Shown in pieces: positions 27,721-35,047 of a stretch of 64,000 nt of DNA. The position numbers and the translations under genes were made by a program. Each line of letters starts with the position of its first letter. Position 1 is the first letter of the stretch. The notes under the pieces were generated by a model. The model had not been told where the DNA came from. It ran no database searches and saw only the letters and a list, made by a program, of their open reading frames with translations. Source of the stretch: Bacteroidota bacterium (GTDB taxonomy: Bacteria; Bacteroidota; Ignavibacteria; Tepidaquicellales; Tepidaquicellaceae); assembly GCA_018266835.1 (NCBI GenBank), contig JAFDZP010000004.1, positions 310,001-374,000 on the forward strand. The letters are read 5' to 3'.

Positions 27721-28101
27721 TTGGCAAGATTAGCCGGTGTAGATTTACCTAAGAACAAAAGAATCCTTATCGGATTACAATCCATCTATGGAATAGGTAA
27801 TTCTTATTCAAAGCAAATTCTGAAAGAAGCAGGTATTGATGAAAACAAAAAAGTTTCTTCACTTACCGATGATGAAGTAAATCAGATCAGAGCAATCATT
27901 TCAACTGTAAAGCTTGAAGGCGCTCTTCGTTCAGAAGTACAGCAGAACATAAAGAGATTGATGGATATCGGAACCTTCAGAGGAAAAAGACACAGAAGAG
28001 GTCTTCCTGTAAGAGGTCAAAGAACCAAAACAAATGCAAGAACAAGAAAAGGTAAGAGAAAAACTGTCGCAGGTAAAAAGAAAGCCGCAGCTAAGAAATA
28101 A
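27721..28101 (+). CDS. rpsM: 30S ribosomal protein S13
   Basis: 126 residues from a TTG start (27721) with a strong AAAGGAG eight nt upstream. [13 protein letters not shown] and the C-terminal [25 protein letters not shown] are diagnostic. Confidence 0.97.
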   Translation: MARLAGVDLPKNKRILIGLQSIYGIGNSYSKQILKEAGIDENKKVSSLTDDEVNQIRAIISTVKLEGALRSEVQQNIKRLMDIGTFRGKRHRRGLPVRGQRTKTNARTRKGKRKTVAGKKKAAAKK

Positions 28102-28145
28102 TCTTTACCTAATTACTTTATAAACTTTATAAACAAAAAATAATT

Positions 28146-28532
28146 TTGGCTAAGAATTTTAAAAAAGCAAAGAAGAAAGTTCACGTTGATGCACATGGTG
28201 TTGCGCACATTCAGGCAACATTCAATAATGTTATTGTAACGCTTACCGATATGGCAGGCCACACAATTTCATGGGCTTCATCAGGCAAAATGGGATTCAA
28301 AGGTTCTAAGAAGAACACACCATTCGCCGCTCAGGTTACAGCCGATTCAGCTGCTAAAACAGCTTATGATGCAGGCTTGAGAAAAGTTGAAGTATTGATA
28401 AAAGGCGTAGGCTCAGGAAGAGATGCAGCAGTACGTTCGCTTAACACTGCAGGTCTTGAAGTGACTTATATCAAAGACATTACTCCGCTTCCGCACAACG
28501 GTTGCAGACCTCCGAAGAGAAGACGTGTATAA
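28146..28532 (+). CDS. rpsK: 30S ribosomal protein S11
   Basis: 128 residues from TTG 28146; no earlier start is plausible since conserved [21 protein letters not shown] begins there. Ends in [15 protein letters not shown], the S11 signature. Part of the platform near the E site. Confidence 0.97.
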   Translation: MAKNFKKAKKKVHVDAHGVAHIQATFNNVIVTLTDMAGHTISWASSGKMGFKGSKKNTPFAAQVTADSAAKTAYDAGLRKVEVLIKGVGSGRDAAVRSLNTAGLEVTYIKDITPLPHNGCRPPKRRRV

Positions 28533-28607
28533 GAAGAAGAGTTTAAGAGATATACAAGAAAGACTATAATTTTTTAATAATAATATATACAAAAAATCAT
28601 TTTATAA

Positions 28608-29237
28608 ATGGCAAGATATACTGACGCAAGTTGTAAGCTTTGTCGTAGAGAAAGACAAAAACTGTTCTTAAAAGGAACAAAGTGCTTTAGTGACAAATGT
28701 CCAATCGAAATAAGAAACTATCCTCCGGGACAGCATGGCGCAACCAAAAAGTTCAAACTTTCTGATTACGCTGTTCAGTTAAGAGAAAAACAGAAAGTCC
28801 GTAAGACTTATGGAGTTCTTGAAAAACAATTCAGAACTTACTTTGCTGAAGCTGCGAGACAAAAGGGTGTTAAGGGCGATAACCTTGTTAAACTTCTTGA
28901 AAGAAGATTTGACAATACTCTTTACAGACTCGGTGTTGCTCCTTCAAGAAAATCAGCAAGACAGCTTATCTCACATAAGCATTTCACAATTAACGGAAAG
29001 ATGGTGAACATCCCTTCGTATTTGCTGAAAGCAGGTGACGTTATTCAGGTTAGAGAGAAGAGCAGAAAGATGGAAATGATTCATGATGCAATGAAGAGAA
29101 TGAAAGATACGCTCATGCCGGAATGGTTATCTTTAGATAAAGCAAATATGTCAGGTACTTTCTTAAAGGTTCCTGAAAGAAGCGAAGTACAGTTCATAGG
29201 CAACGAGCAGTTGATTGTCGAGTTGTATTCAAAATAA
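28608..29237 (+). CDS. rpsD: 30S ribosomal protein S4 (zinc-binding type)
   Basis: 209 residues. Four N-terminal Cys (9, 12, 26, 31) form the zinc knuckle of the Cys-containing S4 form. The S4 RNA-binding domain (LERRFDNTLYRLGVAPSRKSARQLISHKHF) is intact. 16S assembly initiator. Confidence 0.98.
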   Translation: MARYTDASCKLCRRERQKLFLKGTKCFSDKCPIEIRNYPPGQHGATKKFKLSDYAVQLREKQKVRKTYGVLEKQFRTYFAEAARQKGVKGDNLVKLLERRFDNTLYRLGVAPSRKSARQLISHKHFTINGKMVNIPSYLLKAGDVIQVREKSRKMEMIHDAMKRMKDTLMPEWLSLDKANMSGTFLKVPERSEVQFIGNEQLIVELYSK

Positions 29238-29259
29238 AAATTAAATACCTATAACATAC

Positions 29260-30261
29260 ATGAGCAATAGTTATATTCAAATGCCGGAGCATATCAACAA
29301 AGACGAAGCATCTTTCAGCGATACTTACGGCAGATTCTTTATCCAGCCGCTAGAAAGAGGCTATGGAGTTACTCTCGGAAATTCATTGAGAAGAGTGCTT
29401 CTATCCTCCTTGCACGGAACAGCCATTATTGCTATCAGAATTAATGACGCGCAGCACGAATTTACGACTATCAAAGGAGTAATTGAAGATCTTTCTGAGA
29501 TTATCTTAAACCTTAAAGAAATTCGTTTTAAAGATTTAACAGGTAAATCAAACAAGATTGAATTCAAGCTGAAAGGACCTTATACGTTCACAGCAAAAGA
29601 TATTCAAAATCATACTGCAGATTTCAAAATTCTTAATCCTGAGAAGCACATTGCAACTTTAAACAAAGATGCAAACCTTGATATAGAATTGAGAATCGGT
29701 CAGGGAATCGGATACGTTCCATCAGATGAAAATAAAAATGCATCATTGCCGTTAGGCTTTATTGCAACTGATTCATTATTTTCACCTGTGAACAATGTTA
29801 CCTTCCTTGTAGAAAATACAAGAGTAGGAAAGATAACAGATTTCGAAAAATTAGTTCTTGATATTAATACAGACGGTTCAATCAATCCTGAAGAAGCTTT
29901 AACTTCAGCTGCAAGAATATTGCAGGACTTACTTACAATGGTTTCAAACCTGAACCCGAAGATAGAAGTAAAAGAGATTGTGAAGAAAGAAGAGAAGGAT
30001 GAAGAATTCGAAGTTATCAAAAAAATATTATTAACACCTGTAGATGAGTTAGATTTATCTGTACGTTCACAGAACTGCTTACGTTCAGCTAATATCAGAT
30101 ACATTCATGACTTAGTAAGAAAAGATGAATCCGAAATGCTGCACTACAGAAACTTCGGAAGAAAATCTTTAGCAGAGCTTGGTGAATTAGTTGAAGGATT
30201 CGGATATGGAATTAAATTCGGAATGGATGTAGATAAATACATCAAAGAAGAAAAAAAATAA
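29260..30261 (+). CDS. rpoA: DNA-directed RNA polymerase alpha subunit
   Basis: 333 residues. N-terminal dimerisation domain (GYGVTLGNSLRRVLLSSLHGTAI) and C-terminal alphaCTD with two helix-hairpin-helix motifs (DELDLSVRSQNCLRSANIRYIHDLV, MLHYRNFGRKSLAELGE). Normal length and position. Confidence 0.98.
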   Translation: MSNSYIQMPEHINKDEASFSDTYGRFFIQPLERGYGVTLGNSLRRVLLSSLHGTAIIAIRINDAQHEFTTIKGVIEDLSEIILNLKEIRFKDLTGKSNKIEFKLKGPYTFTAKDIQNHTADFKILNPEKHIATLNKDANLDIELRIGQGIGYVPSDENKNASLPLGFIATDSLFSPVNNVTFLVENTRVGKITDFEKLVLDINTDGSINPEEALTSAARILQDLLTMVSNLNPKIEVKEIVKKEEKDEEFEVIKKILLTPVDELDLSVRSQNCLRSANIRYIHDLVRKDESEMLHYRNFGRKSLAELGELVEGFGYGIKFGMDVDKYIKEEKK

Positions 30262-30292
30262 TTTTTAACAACAGAAAATTTTAATTGATAAT

Positions 30293-30889
30293 ATGAAACA
30301 CGGCGTAAAAGGAAGAAAATTAGGAAGAACAGCAAGCCACAGAAGAGCCACGCTAGCTAATTTATCCTGCTCACTTATAAAGCATAAAAGAATTCATACA
30401 ACTCTTGCTAAAGCAAAAGAACTCAGAACCGTTATTGAGCCGCTTGTAACAAAAGCAAAAAGAGCATTGGCATTTGTTGATGCTAATCAGGAAAAAGGCG
30501 TTCACTTAAGAAGGGTTGCAAAAGCATTCCTTAAAGATCAGGAATCAATTACAATTCTGTTCGGTGAAATAGCAGCTAAAGTTGCTGAAAGAAACGGCGG
30601 ATATACAAGAGTTCTTAAAACAGGAACAAGACCGGGTGACGGCGGTGAAACTGCAATCATCGAGTTTGTAGATTTTGATGTAGTATCTATTCAGAAAGAA
30701 CACTTAGCAGCTAAGGAAGAGAAAAAAGGCGGAAAGACATCAGCAAAAGATGAAGCTCCTGCAGAAACAAAAGAAGAGAAGAAACCAAAGGCAAAGAAGT
30801 CAGCAGCACCTAAAGCTCCTAAGACAGAAAAGAAAGCTCCTAAGGAAAAGAAAGTAGCAAATAAAGTTCAAAGCAAACAAAAAGTCTAA
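30293..30889 (+). CDS. rplQ: 50S ribosomal protein L17 with long Lys/Ala/Glu-rich tail
   Basis: 198 residues. The L17 core is about residues 1-128 (MKHGVKGRKLGRTASHRRATLANL, ARPGDGGETAIIEFVD-type motif). The last 60-70 residues are a low-complexity basic/acidic tail (KKGGKTSAKDEAPAETKEEKKPKAKK) not needed for the fold. Last gene of the cluster; a terminator follows at 30984. Confidence 0.97.
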   Translation: MKHGVKGRKLGRTASHRRATLANLSCSLIKHKRIHTTLAKAKELRTVIEPLVTKAKRALAFVDANQEKGVHLRRVAKAFLKDQESITILFGEIAAKVAERNGGYTRVLKTGTRPGDGGETAIIEFVDFDVVSIQKEHLAAKEEKKGGKTSAKDEAPAETKEEKKPKAKKSAAPKAPKTEKKAPKEKKVANKVQSKQKV

Positions 30890-30983
30890 AGCTCTTTGTA
30901 ATAATAATTACGTTGTTCGGATGTTTTTAGTCCCCGGATGAAAATCTGATTTCTAAAACTAAATCTGAAAACCATAAAAATTT

Positions 30984-31043
30984 TCCTTAACTTTTAATAT
31001 TGAATTCTCAAAAGATTTTTTTAAAAGTTAGGGATTTTTTTTT
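30984..31043 (+). terminator. Terminator of the ribosomal cluster
   Basis: A 14-bp stem, tccttaacttttaa (30984-30997) with ttaaaagttaggga (31021-31034), one wobble and a 23-nt loop, followed by nine T. Confidence 0.75.
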
Positions 31044-31062
31044 ATAGAAAGAAAACAAAAAT

Positions 31063-31662
31063 ATGAAAATTACTTCCGCTGAATTTATAAACAGTATTTA
31101 CGACTTACGGACTCTCCCGAAATCCGTACTCTCTGAATTTGTTTTTGTCGGAAGATCTAACGTAGGTAAATCGTCCTTAGTAAATAAGATTTGCAATAAA
31201 AAGAAACTTGCAAAAATAGGTTCAGTCCCCGGCAAGACACGCCAATTGAATTATTTTTTGATAAATGAAAAATTTTATTTAGTGGATTTACCCGGTTACG
31301 GTTACGCTAAAGTTCCGGAACAGATAAGAGCAGGATGGAGAAAGCTTGTTGAAGATTATATCAGCGAGAGACAGAATGTGAAAATGGTTTTTGTACTGAT
31401 TGACTCAAGGCACGAGCCAACTTATCTTGATGAGCTTATGGTAAGCTGGTTGGAATATTACGAAATTCCTTTCGCAATCATTCTGACAAAGTCCGATAAA
31501 ATTTCTGCAAACAAAATGCAGAAGCAGATTTACAGAGCATCTAAGATAGTAAAGAACGAAGACCTCTGCAGAGATTACATTCCTTTCTCTATCATTAGCG
31601 GAGAAGGAAAGAATGAAATCACAATGCTGATAAGCGAAGCTCTGGAAAAACCAAGAGACTAA
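31063..31662 (+). CDS. engB: Ribosome biogenesis GTPase EngB (YihA/YsxC)
   Basis: 199 residues. G1 GRSNVGKSS (30-38), G2 around GKTRQLNYF, G3 DLPGYGYAKV, G4 TKSDK, G5 SII-SGEG. Single-domain TrmE-Era class GTPase needed for large-subunit assembly. It follows the ribosomal cluster after a terminator, so it is probably transcribed separately. Confidence 0.97.
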   Translation: MKITSAEFINSIYDLRTLPKSVLSEFVFVGRSNVGKSSLVNKICNKKKLAKIGSVPGKTRQLNYFLINEKFYLVDLPGYGYAKVPEQIRAGWRKLVEDYISERQNVKMVFVLIDSRHEPTYLDELMVSWLEYYEIPFAIILTKSDKISANKMQKQIYRASKIVKNEDLCRDYIPFSIISGEGKNEITMLISEALEKPRD

Positions 31663-31698
31663 ACAGAAGCAGAGATTTAAATTTAATTTTTAAAAATG

Positions 31699-31732
31699 AA
31701 AGGCGGTATCATTTATTGATGCCGCCTTTTTT
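31699..31732 (+). terminator. Intrinsic terminator after engB
   Basis: A 12-bp stem, aaaggcggtatc with gatgccgccttt (one wobble), then T-run. Confidence 0.85.
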
Positions 31733-31735
31733 GTT

Positions 31736-31857
31736 TTGCGCACGCAAAGTTTAAACGCAAAGAAGCGCAAAGTTTCACGCGAAGATCGCAAAGAAATTGT
31801 AAGATTATTTTTAATATATTTGCGCACTTTGCGAATGCTTTGCGTCCTTTGCGCTTA
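31736..31857. repeat. GCAAAG/CTTTGC inverted repeat cluster
   Basis: Five spaced copies of 'gcaaag' with 'cgc' context (acgcaaag, gcgcaaag, atcgcaaag) on one side, then a short AT gap, then three copies of the complement (tgcgcactttgcg, gctttgcg, tcctttgcgc). A long imperfect palindrome that can form a cruciform or RNA hairpin, placed between engB and the dehydrogenase gene. Confidence 0.65.
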
Positions 31858-31920
31858 AATGAATATATCTGTGGTTTATTTTTCGCTCTTAATAAAATAT
31901 TAATTTTTCTATTTTTCATC

Positions 31921-32844
31921 ATGCAGAAATTGAAGGAAAAAATAAAAGTAGTAATAGTAGATAAAATAAATCTTGACTCAATAAATTTATTTAATAAAAA
32001 TAAATTTGAAGTAGTTACTGACTTTGGAATTACCAATGAAAGTATATTAAAAAAATACTCTGACTTCGATGCGCTAGTAATAAGAAGTGTAAGAACCATT
32101 GATAAAAAATTTATATCAAAATGTAATTTCAAAATTATTGCCACATGTTCAAAAGGATTTGATAATATTGATGTAACTGCTGCGAAGAAAAAGAAAATTA
32201 CTGTGATGAATATCGAGAAGGGGAATGCAATATCTGCTGCTGAGCATACGATGGGATTGATTTTAACTGCGATGAAAAATATTCTGCTGAGTGATAAACT
32301 GGTACGCGAAAATAAATTTCTTACCTATGACTACAGGAGAAATGAACTGCTAAATAAAAAAATAGGAATAATCGGTTACGGTCATGTAGGAAGTTACGTA
32401 GGTAAATTGTGCAAAGCATTCGGAATGAAAGTATATGCAAATGATACAGATAGAAAGGTTATTACAAAATACCCCCATGTAGAATTTAAAAATTTAAATT
32501 TTATATTAGAGAATTGCGATATCATTACAGTGCATATTCCACTGAGTGAAAAAAATTATCACTTCATAGATCAACAAAAATTTGATAAGATAAGAAGGGA
32601 TTCTATATTTATAAATACTTCCCGCGGTAGTGTGATAGATGAAAAAGCTTTATTAAGGAAACTAAAAAGAAATGAGCTGCGTTATGTTTGTTTAGATGTA
32701 TTCAGCAATGAACCCTCGCCAAATACTGAGTTTTTCAGTTACAGCAATACCACCCTCACGAATCATATAGCCGGAAAGACAGAAGAAAGTGCCGTCAAGA
32801 TGGCTAAAGAAATTTTCTCTAAGATTGTAAATTTTTACAAATAA
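31921..32844 (+). CDS. D-isomer 2-hydroxyacid dehydrogenase (SerA/PdxB-like)
   Basis: 307 residues from ATG 31921. A longer frame would start in the CTTTGC repeat and is rejected. The NAD-binding Rossmann motif IGIIGYGHVGSYVGK is followed by an acidic residue after the second strand (YANDTD). Catalytic elements: Arg in NTSRGSVIDE, Glu in DVFSNEP, His in TNHIAGKT. The family oxidises or reduces 2-hydroxyacids such as 3-phosphoglycerate or erythronate-4-phosphate. It lacks a C-terminal ACT or regulatory domain, so the substrate is uncertain. The preceding hairpins suggest an independent transcript. Confidence 0.88.
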   Translation: MQKLKEKIKVVIVDKINLDSINLFNKNKFEVVTDFGITNESILKKYSDFDALVIRSVRTIDKKFISKCNFKIIATCSKGFDNIDVTAAKKKKITVMNIEKGNAISAAEHTMGLILTAMKNILLSDKLVRENKFLTYDYRRNELLNKKIGIIGYGHVGSYVGKLCKAFGMKVYANDTDRKVITKYPHVEFKNLNFILENCDIITVHIPLSEKNYHFIDQQKFDKIRRDSIFINTSRGSVIDEKALLRKLKRNELRYVCLDVFSNEPSPNTEFFSYSNTTLTNHIAGKTEESAVKMAKEIFSKIVNFYK

Positions 32845-33021
32845 CAAAACACGCAGTAAATTTATTTTAAGAGACGTAAATTTAGTGCGTTATATATAAA
32901 TTGACTTTAACGGAAATAATCAATAATATTTGGTTAAAATGTCATAGGCAGTAAATATAATCGCATAAGAATTCTTAAAATTTTACAAAAAATTAAAGAT
33001 TCTTTAACAACAAAATTTACA

Positions 33022-33050
33022 TTGACATAATAAGCCCCTCATTGTATATT
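33022..33050 (+). promoter_or_regulatory. Candidate sigma-70-like promoter of the T9SS cargo gene
   Basis: TTGACA (33022-33027), 17-nt spacer, TATATT (33045-33050), 42 nt before the ATG at 33092, followed by a good AAAGGAGA ribosome-binding site. The best match to a textbook promoter that I see in the window. Confidence 0.6.
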
Positions 33051-33091
33051 CGTAACAATTGTTAGTAAATAAAAATCAAAAAGGAGATAAA

Positions 33092-34903
33092 ATGTTAAGA
33101 AGATTATTCCTTCTTTCTTTATTCGTATTTTTGGTGGGAAATGTTTCATTCGGAAACTCTATCTACACCAAGGAACAAATTGACAGATTTTCAAGAGTTC
33201 AATACAAAATCGTTCAAGACGGCGATGGATTTAAAGGCGTTAACAACGGTCTTGTATCGGATTACAAAGTTGCCAATACATACAGCGCACCGGTTGAAGA
33301 CTGGTACAACAGTGTAACAACAACATTAATCGGTACTTTAAGAAATTATTACGACTTAGAAGGTAACGGAGCTCCATTGCAAATTTGGCAGGACCCTGCT
33401 ACACCTGATAATATTCACGTTTGCTACACTTTCTCAGCTCAGGAAACAGGCTGGTCAGATAGAACCATCCAGTATTTCTTCAGTTCAGACAGAGGTGCTA
33501 CATGGAGTGCTATCAGTAACGTTCCAGCATCAGGCAGATCAGGTTTCGGTACAATCACAGGTTTAAGCACAGGAGCTGCATTAATTGCATGTCATACAGC
33601 AATCGGTGCTAATACCTCAGTTCGTACAATTATGTTCGCAGATGCTTTCCCTGGTTTAGGGTCATTCAACTCATTGGATCCTAACCTAGCTGATGCAAAC
33701 AAATACATCTGGCCGAGAATTGCTGCCACAGATAACGTTAGTAATACTATTAAATATGTATTTTGTACATCAACTAACGGAGCTGATTCAGCATTCTACC
33801 AAACAGGTTTATCTTTAACTTCAGGTTCATTTGGTGCACCAAAGCCAATGAATGCAAGTCCTGCTGAGTGTTACACAGTTTCAAACGGCACAGGTAACAG
33901 AATCGGTATTGCTTATATTAATGATGGTACAAACGATCCTGCAAACTATGGTGACATTTACGCTATGGAATCAACAGATAACGGTGCTACATTTGGAGCT
34001 CCTACAAAAATATTTGATGCAAACTTCGCTTCTGACTCTTTAGGCGGTTTAAGAGGTATTTCATCATGCTACAAGGGTTCAACTTTCTGTGTTACGTTTG
34101 AAACAATTAAACAAACAACAGCAGGTAACTTCTTCCCTGGTGCACCTAGCAAAATCAGATTCTGGTCATCAGGTGCAGCAAGCAGCGTTGTAGTTGCTGA
34201 CTCAAGCAACGTACCTTATGCTCCTTATCAGGGAACAAACGACGTTCTTGGTTCAATTGCAAGACCTTCTATCGGTGTATCAAGCGATGGAAATACATTA
34301 TTCATATCTATGATGGTAGCAAGTGCATCTACAGGAAGCACAGATACAACATCATTTGGTGATATCTATTTAACATCATCAGGTAATGGTGGTTCTTCAT
34401 GGAAAAGACCAAAAATGGTAAACGGAACTTCACCAAGAATGGACTGGAGATACGCAAGTATTTCTCCTAAAAACGATGTATCCGGTACAAACGGTTATGT
34501 TAACATGATGGTGCAAAGAGACGTAGTTCCTGGTTCAAACGTAAACTTAGCTAACACAGCAACAGATGCACATCCTGTATTCTGGAGAGTTGCTTATACA
34601 GCTCCTGTTGGCGTAAATACAATTTCAAGTGTTGCAGATAATTTCAGCTTATCACAAAATTATCCTAATCCGTTCAACCCTTCAACAACAATCAGATTCA
34701 GCTTACCACAAGCATCTAATGTAATGTTAAAGGTTTATAGCTTAAACGGACAAGAAGTTGCAACAGTTGTAAATAACCAATTAGTTTCTTCAGGTGTATC
34801 AGAAGTATCATTCAATGCTTCTAACTTAGCAAGTGGATTATATTTCTATACAATTACCGCAGGTAATTACAAAGAAACAAAGAAAATGATGTTAATAAAA
34901 TAA
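33092..34903 (+). CDS. Secreted T9SS cargo protein with BNR/sialidase-like repeats
   Basis: 603 residues from ATG 33092 (AAGGAGAT seven nt upstream; an earlier frame start is rejected). Signal peptide of about 20 residues ending in NVSFGN. The body carries several Asp-box-like repeats, SSDRGATWS, STDNGATFG and SGNGGSSWK, suggesting a beta-propeller of the sialidase/BNR type. The last ~85 residues are a type-A T9SS sorting domain: DNFSLSQNYPNPFNPSTTIRFSLP, then VYSLNGQEV, ending KKMMLIK. It should cross the outer membrane by the type IX system and be anchored or released. The catalytic residues of true sialidases cannot be assigned. Confidence 0.88.
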   Translation: MLRRLFLLSLFVFLVGNVSFGNSIYTKEQIDRFSRVQYKIVQDGDGFKGVNNGLVSDYKVANTYSAPVEDWYNSVTTTLIGTLRNYYDLEGNGAPLQIWQDPATPDNIHVCYTFSAQETGWSDRTIQYFFSSDRGATWSAISNVPASGRSGFGTITGLSTGAALIACHTAIGANTSVRTIMFADAFPGLGSFNSLDPNLADANKYIWPRIAATDNVSNTIKYVFCTSTNGADSAFYQTGLSLTSGSFGAPKPMNASPAECYTVSNGTGNRIGIAYINDGTNDPANYGDIYAMESTDNGATFGAPTKIFDANFASDSLGGLRGISSCYKGSTFCVTFETIKQTTAGNFFPGAPSKIRFWSSGAASSVVVADSSNVPYAPYQGTNDVLGSIARPSIGVSSDGNTLFISMMVASASTGSTDTTSFGDIYLTSSGNGGSSWKRPKMVNGTSPRMDWRYASISPKNDVSGTNGYVNMMVQRDVVPGSNVNLANTATDAHPVFWRVAYTAPVGVNTISSVADNFSLSQNYPNPFNPSTTIRFSLPQASNVMLKVYSLNGQEVATVVNNQLVSSGVSEVSFNASNLASGLYFYTITAGNYKETKKMMLIK

Positions 34904-34961
34904 TCTTAAAATTCCTCAACCTTGATTTTAAGATTTAAACAAATTTATAAAATATGATTTC

Positions 34962-35002
34962 AACCCTCATAGTAGCAAATATGTTTATTATGAGGGTTTT
35001 TT
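34962..35002 (+). terminator. Intrinsic terminator after the T9SS cargo gene
   Basis: A 10-bp stem, aaccctcata with tatgagggtt, followed by T-run. Confidence 0.85.
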
Positions 35003-35047
35003 AACTTAAATTAATTTTTTTTATTAAACTTTACTACGGAGGGAAAA

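Noticed and set aside
31840-31920. N-terminal extension of the 2-hydroxyacid dehydrogenase
   Set aside because: It is encoded by the CTTTGC repeat; the ATG at 31921 begins at the conserved domain.
33059-33091. Upstream start for the T9SS cargo gene
   Set aside because: The AAGGAGAT site fits ATG 33092 and the signal peptide begins there.
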